From Clytia hemisphaerica (Eukaryota; Cnidaria; Hydrozoa; Leptothecata; Clytiidae), in contig CACVBU010001306.1 of the NCBI GenBank assembly GCA_902728285.1, positions 145,273-209,272 on the forward strand: DNA of 64,000 nucleotides, read 5' to 3'. The first letter of the stretch is position 1. The number at the start of each line of letters is the position of its first letter. The notes beneath the pieces are model-generated. The model was not told the DNA's origin. It did no database searches and saw nothing but the letters and a program-made list of their open reading frames with translations. Position numbers and translations under genes: made by a program. This document shows positions 56,162 through 64,000 of this stretch, piece after piece.

Positions 56162-56340
56162 TATAGAACGTGGCGCTATGCAGGCTATCGCCAGTTTGCT
56201 TGGTGGGTACATAAGAGGTTGGGAAAACACATAAGACGTGAATTCGAAGACCCAAATGCTAACCACACGCAATCTGAGGGTGAAGATGCTGAAGTGAGTG
56301 AAATTTTCGCATTCTTCGAATGTGATTGTCAGAGGTGATG
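56162..56340 (+). pseudogene. P2RX7_C-like exon (YRQF block)
   Basis: After the acceptor CATTATAG it reads TWRYAGYRQFAWWVHKRLGK, then HIRREFEDPNANHTQSEGED, with either a donor (GAA|GTGAGT at 56294) or a stop at 56339. RY.AYRQF..W....LG is the signature of the P2X7-receptor C-terminal module, but the following VIPSC block is missing, so this exon is truncated or diverged. It may be the end of the gene whose start is at 47475 or a separate copy. Confidence 0.5.
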
Positions 56341-56482
56341 CCGTACTAGAGGTTGCTAGTAATGTTTAGTATCAGAAAATTGTAATAATTGTATTTTCTT
56401 CTTGATAACTTGATAACAGTACAATATATATTTTATTTATAACATCTAAAAATATATTGAATGGTGAAGAAGAATGCGGCTA

Positions 56483-57440
56483 TTATTTGATTTTTCCCGA
56501 CATATTTCGGACTCTGTCCGTTCTATAGAAAAAAAAAGTTTTATATCCTCTTCTGATGAATGCATCTTTCATTTGGAGGAGGGATTGGTTGTATTCTTTG
56601 GGATTAGAGCAAATCTTTTTCATCCTTAGTGCTTGACCGTATTGGATGTTGTGTTTTAGGTTGTTTGGGTGGTATGAGGTATTATGGAGGTACGATGACC
56701 GATCTGTTGGTATTTTGAAGATCTTGCAATCTAGTCGATTGTTTTCTATGGTTATTGCTGGGTCCAGGAAGTTGATTTCGCTGTGAGAGTATTCCGTCGT
56801 GAATTTAATTGATGGGTGAACTGTGTCGATGATTGCGAAAAATTCTTTTAGATCACTTTCTGTGCCTTCCCATATAAAAAATATGTCATCTATGAATCTG
56901 AGGTATTTTATGATGTTGTTAGTTATGCGTGGATAGATTTCTCGTTCTTCGAACTCTCCCATAAAAATGTTCGCATACGATGGGGCACATTTAGTACCCA
57001 TTGCACATCATTTGATTTGGAGATAATGTATGTTGTTGAATATGTAGTTGTTAAGGGTGAGGATGAGGCGTAAGAATGTTAAAATTACTGTCATGTGTTT
57101 AAAGGACGATTTTACGTTAGTTAATGATTTACGAATGGAGGCTACGCCTTTGACATTCGGGACGTTGGTATACAATGCCGACACATCCATGGTTACGCGT
57201 GTATTGGCATATGTAAATCTTTGGTTTTGTTGATAAAGTCTGTTGTGTCTTGATATATGAAGGTAGTGATTTCTGGTCTTGTAAGGGATAATGGACATAT
57301 TGGGAGATGCGTGCTGTGTGACAATTGATGGCGCTGATGACAGGTCTGCCTGGGTTATCTGGTTTGTGTATTTTGGGTGTGGTGTAAAATTTTGATGTCT
57401 TTGGCTGTGTCCCGGTAAGCATTTCAGTGGTTTTATCATC
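56483..57440 (-). pseudogene. Penelope-like element reverse transcriptase, truncated
   Basis: Minus-strand frames: KFYTTPKIHKPDNPGRPVIS and AINCHTARISQYV (57400-57290), MDVSALYTNVPNVKG (motif A, 57190), then MGTKCAPSYANIFMGEFEER (57000), YLRFIDDIFFIWEGTE (motif C, 56910), HPSIKFTTEYSHSEINFLD, KIPTDRSSYLHNTSYHPNNL and a C-terminal RRGYK. The set is diagnostic of Penelope-like RTs. The 5' third is missing at 57440, and the GIY-YIG endonuclease that should follow is absent. Frames change at about 57000 and 57230. Confidence 0.85.
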
Positions 57441-58105
57441 TAGTAGCTTGAAATTTCTCAGTTATTCTATGATGTATTATTTCTTTTTGTTATGTTTTGG
57501 TGTGAGCTAATCGTAATAATAGTAATATCTAACCATAGATATATAAAGAAACATAGATCCTAGACATCCATTCTACTCAGTTTTACAGACTTTTTTATAT
57601 GATCAGCCCTATCACGCTCTGATGGTGCCATTCGTCTCTTCTCTTTGTTTTTGTCACCAACTAAGCCTTTTTCTCGGCACTGCCCAAACATATTCTGCTT
57701 TAAGTCATACTTTTTGGGATTGTAATACTTTCTTGCTTTTAAAGCTTTCTTTGGTTTGCGGTAGGGGACACGGAAATGACTTTTCACCTTCAGTTTACCA
57801 TCCGCAGCCTTCATCACTGTTACTTTGTGCGTGCGCTTAGGATTGGCATTATTTTCAAGACATGCCAACACGTTTCTCGTTTCCATCTGGTCGTACTCAA
57901 AGTGATACAGCTTTGGCGTATATTTAGCGATGACATAGTGGCGAACCTTTAAAAAAAGATAGGATTTTAAATAGAAACTTTTATTTATTTTTTGCAAAGA
58001 TGATATATAAATACACGGAAATGTGATATATTTTGGCCATTGCCTAAGCCGCCTTAGTTATTGACTTAACAAGGGTATGGTACATTTAGTCTAATTGTGT
58101 GGACG

Positions 58106-58441
58106 CCCGGGGGGGGCACTGGGTTTGCGGACTGACGGTATGTGCGGGCCAAAAATTGGCTTTTAAAATTGCACCCTTACAGTGCAGCAAAATCAGTGAA
58201 ATCATACCCTTAGAGTGCATTTTCCCCCAAATTTTCAATCCTTTCGTGCAAAAAATGGTCAAAATTCTAGCATTTTTGGTCAAAATATCTAGATTTTTCA
58301 AGAATTTTCTGAAATTTCTACCCTTACAGTGCATCTCTAGTTTTTCCGACCCTTACAGTGCATTTGAGGTGCCTTGAAAAAGACACCCTTAGTGCCCGCA
58401 CATACCCGTCGGTCCTTTTGCCCAGCTGCCCCCCCCCCGGG
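58106..58441. mobile_element. 336-bp CCCGGGGGGGGCAC MITE with 8-bp TSD
   Basis: The ends are CCCGGGGGGGGCACTGGG and CTGCCCCCCCCCCGGG. TGTGGACG is duplicated at 58098-58105 and 58442-58449. The interior repeats ACCCTTACAGTGCAT. It interrupts codons of the minus-strand gene (GRAVHT). Confidence 0.9.
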
Positions 58442-58526
58442 TGTGGACGGCACGACCAATTTGAAGCAAATCCTTCTTCACAGATGGCTTTGTCAATATT
58501 TTTTGTAGCTCAATGTAGGCTTGGCT

Positions 58527-58838
58527 GTGGGGGGGGGGTCGTACAGTATTTCGGAATTGCGAAAATCAGGCAAAATCTCTTTGGTATTTCGGAATGCTAA
58601 AATTGTTTTGGTATCGGAAACCCATGAATTCTTGCTTCGGAATTTCAGTATTGTGAAGTTTTTATCCCCCTTTCGCGGAATTCATACATGAAAAATCAAA
58701 TTTGATGAAACATTAGTCGTAACGAGGCAAAATACCCAAAGAATCGGTATCAGAATTGCAAGTATCTTTTTACGGAATTTCGGAAATTTTAGCAAAATTA
58801 TTCGGTATTTCGGAAATAGCAAAGCCCGTACGTCCCCC
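58527..58838. mobile_element. 312-bp CGTAC/TTCGGAATT MITE with 6-bp TSD
   Basis: The ends are GGGGGGTCGTACAGTATTTC and CCCGTACGTCCCCC. TTGGCT is duplicated at 58521-58526 and 58839-58844. The body has CGGTATTTCGGAAT repeats. It interrupts the minus-strand gene between VDSQ and AYIEL. Confidence 0.9.
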
Positions 58839-59041
58839 TTGGCTATCTACCTTCAACCATTTTGTACGTTTTTCGATTTTTTCATGGACTTACTTTTTGA
58901 AGGTAGTTCCAATCCATCTGTACCTGTCAACGACATGGTGAAGAATAGAAAGGAAACGTTCAGCAAGGTCTTCGTTTGAAAGCCGTTTTGAGTGACCACC
59001 AAAAGTGATTGCGAATACTTTCAATCCAAAGCGCTAGAAAG

Positions 59042-59417
59042 GAGGGGCGTACAGTTTTTCAGAATTGCAGAATTCGACCATTTTTTCTTCGGAATTTCGG
59101 AATTCAGGCAAAATTCCTCCGGTATTCGGTATTCCTTCGGAATTCTGAAATTGTTTCGGTAACGGCAATCCATGAGTTTTTGCTTCGAAATTTCGGTATT
59201 ATAAAGTTTTTATCCCCTTTTTTCGGAATTCATACATGAAAAATCAAAATTGATGAAAAATTAGTCAAAACGAAGAAAAGTACCCAAACAAATCGGTATC
59301 GGAATTGCAAGTATTTTTTTACGGAATCGCAAGTATTTTTTTACGGAATTTCGGAAATTTTTGGCAAAATTATTCGGTATTTTGGAAATCACAAAACCCC
59401 GTACGCCCCCCCCCCCC
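59042..59417. mobile_element. 376-bp CGTAC/TTCGGAATT MITE with 6-bp TSD
   Basis: The ends are GAGGGGCGTACAGTTTTTC and CCCCGTACGCCCCC. AGAAAG is duplicated at 59036-59041 and 59418-59423. A 24-bp direct duplication (CAAGTATTTTTTTACGGAAT) lies near the right end. It sits in exon A of the minus-strand gene near its start. Confidence 0.9.
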
Positions 59418-59716
59418 AGAAAGACAATGATCTGAAATTATCATAAAATAATCCTAGCTATCATAGCTTCATTTTCCTTGGATAATCTACAGGCGTTGTT
59501 TCCATTTCTTTTTACCGTTAATGGGATAACGATAGCCCTATTGCTCCACTCAAAAAACGACTACACTCCCACCTACCTCTTAAAAAACGTACACGTAAAC
59601 ATAGTCACAAGTAAAAAACAATAGTTTCGAAGCCGGATTCGATGAGCCAATCCTCTCACTGTGCATAAACAAACCAAAATGGCGGCCAAAAGCAGGAGAA
59701 ATCTCAAAATCTTGTT

Positions 59717-60914
59717 ATGGAAGCTGTTTTGGAACTTTTAGAAAATGGATTCTTTGATAACGATAAAAGAATAGAGGCTGAAGTGAAAAGTTTAGAAAGT
59801 GGGTTGATTTTTTCTTTGGATTAAGGGTTACATTTTCTCAAAACAACCGACTACTTTGACCAATGATTTGTTATCAAAACTCCCTGTGTTAATTAGCCTC
59901 CATTACGATCGACCCTTAGCACCTAAAATCACAACAAAGCTAATTTTTCAGTAGTTTGATATTAATTGCAAATGATTCTGTTATGTTAATGGAATTTTTT
60001 TCATTTTCAGCTCTCAGAAAGTCCTACAACAACAAATCAACAATGGCATTGTTATGCAGATGGCTGCACAAAAAAGACAAAAACAAAAGGAGGACTAAGA
60101 AGTCATATCATGTGTAAACATCCAGAAGTGGTACAAGCAGAAATTCAGCAAAACGAGAAAATTAATTCAAAGAAACACTTAAAAAATAGAGCTTTGCTGA
60201 TTTTAGAAAATATATTTTAAAAGTAGCAGAAACAATTTTTGAAAGATTTTATACGCTTGTCTACCTCAAAAACATCTCCTCAGCTGATTCCAAACAAACA
60301 GGCTCAAAACCTTTTAATTCACGCACTTGCTTTGAAATGTAATAATCACCTTGTTCATAGAGGAGATCCAAGTAAACATGGGGACAATCTTAATGAATTT
60401 AAACCAGTTTTAACAGAAAAAGAACTTGCAGCACTACAATACCTTCCAGGCAACGTTGTGCACAAAACCTTCATTCAATTGAGAAAAAGTTGCAACAATG
60501 CATAAACTTTTTACGAAATCTCAAAATCAATGCCACTGAGACACATTTATGATGGCCATGGACAGAGGGGACTTTGGTTTGGTTGTGATGATGTTGTAAA
60601 CGTATTTAAACAAGCAGAGTTCACTTTTTCAAAGGTAACCCGAAAAAAACACACGGAAAATTGACTATAAAGCAATGGTGCAGTTGTTGATGAAAGACCG
60701 CACAATCAAGATCTATTTGGGAAATTTATTGTATGATTCTGATTTTGATTCTGATATTTGTAAGGATCTCCTTGGCCTGTACTTACGAATAAGAACATTT
60801 TCTTATGCTAAAGATGTGCTGGAAAAGTAAAAATTAGCAAATAAAAATACTAAAAAACATTCGCTTAGATCAGAACTAAAAGAACTTGAAGTATCTAATC
60901 CTGAAAATGTCTAA
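59717..60914 (+). pseudogene. C2H2-finger transposon-type gene, decayed
   Basis: From 59717: MEAVLELLENGFFDNDKRIE, then intron sequence. After the acceptor TTTTCAG at 60010 comes WHCYADGCTKKTKTKGGLRS and HIMCKH, a C2H2 finger with the KGGL core. Later pieces are IPNKQAQNLLIHALALK (60290), LTEKELAALQYLPGNVVHKT (60408), GQRGLWFGCDDVVNVFKQAE (60565), YKAMVQLLMKDRT (60668) and DLLGLYLRIRTFSYAKDVLE (60770) with a basic tail LRSELKEL. These blocks in this order occur in a large family of uncharacterised proteins in cnidarians that I judge to be TE-encoded; the catalytic class is not known to me. Stops near 60218, 60503 and 60829 and a frameshift near 60640 show decay. Confidence 0.65.
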
Positions 60915-63011
60915 TTTCAGCTAAAAAACTGTTACTAGAGTTTGTTGAGATTTTGTGACTCATTTTTTAATTTGTTCAAATATTGGATTATTTAAGTAAG
61001 TAAAGTAAAGTATGATTTGTATATTAAAAACTGTATTCTTCTGATGCAATCATCTGCCTTAATTTGGAAAGTCCTTTAAATGTAGTAAGTCATACATTTT
61101 CTTAGTAGCTAGTCCCTTTTAAACACTTTTACTATAGTGTTTGTGAAGACTGGATAGCTTATATTTTTCTATTCCAATGTTCAGTCAAACTGTTGAGTTA
61201 GGGCGGCTAAGGGTATATCTTTTTTAAAACTCATTAAAGCAATATTCAAAGTTTATGTTTTTCAATCAAATAAGTAAACTTCATATTTATTTATGTTTTG
61301 TAGAAGATGTTGATTTTAATAAGGGACTCCTCTAATACAATTCTTCCAAAACACATGTGACAGAAAGAAAATCTAAGCAGAAGTCCATTTTGAATGTCAA
61401 AGTAGATCATTTTGAATTAGCAAGACTACTTGTCCTTTTGCAGTGAAATTAAAATGGAAAACTGGAGGCGAAACACTAAATCTTTTTTTCACTATGTTGA
61501 AATGGGCCTTGTGCTCATCTTTGGTTTAGTTAGATTAGTTCTTTTTATTAATTGTATTATTACTATTTATGTAGATAATACTTTATTGTTGCATTTATAA
61601 AAAACTTTATAAATATAACAGAATCTTTGGTCCAAGTACTCAAATTGTCTCCTCACTTTTCTTAAATTGGTCGCAATTATTAGAATCAGGAGGTGATTTT
61701 GACATTCATATACAAAATTTGTGCTAAAGGCTGTGTAAAAAAGGTGGCTTTCTTAGTGGATACGTACATTTTGCGAAAAGGAAATATGAGGTGTAAATTT
61801 ATTAAGGAAGAGGCAAAGTTTTTTCCTGCCAAATGCACAAAATGAATTTTCTATCAAATTCACTCTATTTTTATGTTCCTTTTCACACATTCCATTCATT
61901 TAAAGTCCTGTTTTAGTGTGGAAATTTTGGTTAAAGTGTTTATAGTTATTTTTGTCAAAATTTAAAAGTTTGTTTGATTTCAGTTTATCACGATTTTTAT
62001 TTCTTGGATTCCATCTACTATTGTCATTAATATGAAGAAATTTGGTTCATACCTTGTTCTACTCATGGCTGCGTTTATAAATGGATTGTGAAACAACGGG
62101 TCACTGCTCCCAGAATCTTTGAGAGTTGGACGATTATCGATTCCCATGTATGTCGTTTATGACTAAATGAGTTAAAAGTTTGTCACGTGTTACTGGCTTC
62201 CACAACTTAACCTGATAACAGCTGTTCATAATTTTGTTACATGCACGGTAAACCTCTGAAGGCACTTGAAAATTATACATCTGAGGAAAATAGTCCTCCC
62301 GCGGAAAATTTTACAACAAGAATCTTGTTGTGCGCCAGAAAGTCAAAAACTGATACGGCGCCCTATTTGTAAACACAATCACGCAACTTTGTTGTCATCC
62401 CCAGTCCTTTTAGACAAACGCGGTCCTTACGATTTTGAGATACATATTCGTCAGATTGTAGGTTTTCGAATTTAAAAAATCAAGAATTTGGTGGGGGAAC
62501 AAACCCTGGAGGACACTATGCCACCTTATATGAATTTTTTTTGTTTCACTTACTGTCATAGCAGAAGTTATAAGAGGACCTTTCCAATTCAGAAAATGAG
62601 ACCCTAAGCTTCCGATCATCAGAAGAATACAAAATGATAAAAAATACCGTCCAAAGGATACATAATCGAAAGATTATGCATGATGTTTACAGTCGGGATT
62701 AGGGGACACTCAATTAGCGGATGACATCTCCTCAACAAACTCCTCTGTTTGACTCTGAATGCTTCTTTCTCTCCTCTCATTATACAATGGCCCTGTATCT
62801 TTTAAAAGACCGTGATTGTTATGTTTGCATAAAACTCTGGTACAGTTTAATTCCGAAATTTGATACCGAAAACGAAAACTCTCGAAAAGTCTCCTTATAG
62901 TGGACTGATCCGTTTCCCGATAGTGTCTGCTAATTAGAGGTTCCACTGTATTTTTAATAGATGGTGATTTATCGCTAAATATTGATTAAATTGACATTTT
63001 TTTCGTTTTAG
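60915..63011. other. Spacer / intron upstream of the Cys-rich exon
   Basis: AT-rich with no gene recognised. 62700-62955 has pogo/Tigger-like ends (GGGGACACTCAATTAGCGGA and GTCTGCTAATTAGAGGTTCC followed by ACTGT). Small open frames are unsupported. Confidence 0.4.
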
Positions 63012-63269
63012 GATCATATCAAGACCGTACCGGCCAATATGCTTGCAAGTTGTGTCCGCCCGGATTCTTTGTGACCTGCTTCACCTTTGATACCGGTGGG
63101 CGGTCCGGGCGTTGTTTACAGCCAGCCAATTGCACAGCAGGTTATTACTGCCCGCAGAACACTTCAAGTGCGCGGGAGAATCCCTGTTTGCCAGGAACGT
63201 ACGGTGATGTCGAGGGATTAGAAAAAGCGAGAGATTGTAAGATATGCCCTGGTGGTTCATATTGCAAAG
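63012..63269 (+). CDS. Ephrin-receptor-like (GCC2/GCC3) cysteine-rich exon of an extracellular protein
   Basis: The exon is bounded by CGTTTTAG and AAAG|GTAAGT, with phase 1 at both ends and 86 codons. It reads GSYQDRTGQYACKLCPPGFF, then CLQPANCTAGYYCPQNTSSA, NPCLPGTYGDVEGLEKARD and CKICPGGSYCKG. Repeated C..CP.G....G and GYYCP motifs are typical of GCC2_GCC3 / ephrin-receptor-like modules found in large secreted or membrane proteins of the SVEP1 or polydom kind and many cnidarian proteins. The modules fold by disulfides outside the cell. Symmetric phase 1 borders fit exon shuffling. Other exons were not found in the window, and the next ones would lie past the run of N. The host gene cannot be named. 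Confidence 0.75.
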
Positions 63270-63852
63270 GTAAGTAAAGTGATCGAAATCACAAGATTTC
63301 ATAATTGAGAAGGCCTTTTGATTATGAAAATGTGATATGTTAGATAGCTTTTGAAACCACTAATTCACATAACGTTGAGTTTTTTTTGTAATAAATACTT
63401 ATTAGGATATAGCTGCCACGACTCGCTCTTAATGCATACGGTGCACTTTTCCAACTTTTCCGTTCGTAGTTGAGAGACAAATACACCATTTCCCTCTTGA
63501 ACAGTAAGAGGCTTTTTGGTCACTGAACTGACGATGTAATCTTAAGGTTTCTGTCCGTATTCACAAACGTGTCAAGTTTTAGAGTAGCCCGGGGTCCACT
63601 TAGAGCTTTTTTATGGACTTTTTGGCGCTGATAAGTGGCCCGGTAGTATTGGTAATATGCTTTTGCCTAGGCGCGACTGTAAACAGTCCGCCGATTTTTA
63701 GTTGTTTTTGGAAGGTAAAAACAGTATGAAGCAATATTTTTATTTGAGAATAAGGGTTGCAAATCTGTTAATCGTGTTTGTTTCTCATTTTTGATTATAT
63801 CCTCAACTCCAAGAGTTTTATTGTTATCTTGATTTTAATTTTTTTTTTCAAA
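63270..63852. other. Intron following the Cys-rich exon
   Basis: No coding match. It ends at the N run. Confidence 0.4.
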
Positions 63853-64000
63853 NNNNNNNNNNNNNNNNNNNNNNNNNNNNNNNNNNNNNNNNNNNNNNNN
63901 NNNNNNNNNNNNNNNNNNNNNNNNNNNNNNNNNNNNNNNNNNNNNNNNNNNNNNNNNNNNNNNNNNNNNNNNNNNNNNNNNNNNNNNNNNNNNNNNNNNN
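63853..64000. other. Run of N (assembly gap)
   Basis: 148 undetermined bases to the window edge. Confidence 1.

Larger units (their letters stand above)
57560..59431 (-). pseudogene. Transposon-derived gene (NHFWWS / KYTPK family), broken by three MITEs
   Basis: Exon A starts at 59431 after TTTCAG: IIVFLALWIESIRNHFWWSL, a frameshift, SNEDLAERFLSILHHVVDRY, RWIGTTFKK, a stop, VHEKIEKRTKWLKVDSQAYI, ELQKILTKPSVKKDLLQIGR, AVHTIRLN, donor at 58084. Exon B (57946-57560, phase 0) encodes VRHYVIAKYTPKLYHFEYDQ, METRNVLACLENNANPKRTH and a Lys/Arg-rich tail ending SRMDV. The frame is read after leaving out MITEs 59042-59417, 58527-58838 and 58106-58441. The pattern NH.WW, then KWLK.D..A, then KY.PK..HF.YD.M..R..LA.L..N is one I know from multi-copy uncharacterised animal proteins thought to be transposon products. 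The N-terminal part is not found upstream. One stop and one frameshift besides the insertions mark it as dead. Confidence 0.75.

Overview
The window is animal nuclear DNA. It is AT-rich, with GT-AG introns, single-exon developmental and GPCR genes, and a very high load of decayed transposable elements. No organellar, bacterial or viral replicon is visible. The conserved genes (AASDH, MTIF3, SLC35B2, SIX1/2) and the TE families (CR1/L2-like LINE, R2-like LINE with a C2H2 finger, DIRS, Penelope, hAT, IS1595/ISXO2-like, DUF3987-like and P2RX7_C-like proteins) best fit an early-branching metazoan. A cnidarian is my first guess and a sponge the main alternative. All names come from reading the translations; no search could be run.

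Left part (1-26 kb), the gene-bearing part. The last exon of AASDH (919-2060, +) is followed 3 bp after its stop by a 1.4-kb TIR transposon carrying a PHD/coiled-coil/ORF1-like reading frame. MTIF3 (5022-5603, +) lies 360 bp upstream of SLC35B2. SLC35B2, the PAPS transporter, has four exons (5964-6062, 6781-6982, 13035-13178, 13571-14517), and I rebuilt a complete 463-codon frame for it. Its 6-kb second intron holds two MITEs and a tRNA-derived SINE split in two by a 4408-bp TIR element. A SIX1/2 homeobox gene (19094-20005, +) and a rhodopsin-class GPCR (25293-26198, -) follow. Between them lie several MITEs and a LINE copy with a twin-priming 5' inversion.

Middle part (26.8-36 kb), repeats. 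A 4.4-kb fold-back structure has roughly 1-kb inverted arms; one arm carries a 414-bp insertion with a 10-bp target duplication. It is followed by gene-poor AT-rich sequence and a 23-bp minisatellite (33958-34830). Next to the minisatellite is a 120-bp MITE of the same family as the element beside AASDH.

Right part (36-64 kb), nested TE remains. A DIRS-type retrotransposon is split in its reverse transcriptase: gag and RT start lie at 36.2-38.44 kb, RT end, RNase H and recombinase at 45.3-46.6 kb. The intervening 6.9 kb contains an R2-like LINE (-) and a hAT-like gene (+). Then come P2RX7_C-like fragments (47.5-48.1 and 56.16-56.34 kb) around an IS1595/ISXO2-like gene and a DUF3987-like gene, a Penelope RT fragment (-), a transposon-like gene on the minus strand with three MITEs in its exons, and a C2H2-finger TE gene (+). 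A single cysteine-rich ephrin-receptor-like exon (63012-63269, +) of a host extracellular protein stands before a run of N at the end.

The host genes are intact, while nearly all TE genes carry stops and frameshifts, so the breaks are real decay rather than poor base calling. Target-site duplications allow much of the insertion order to be read directly.
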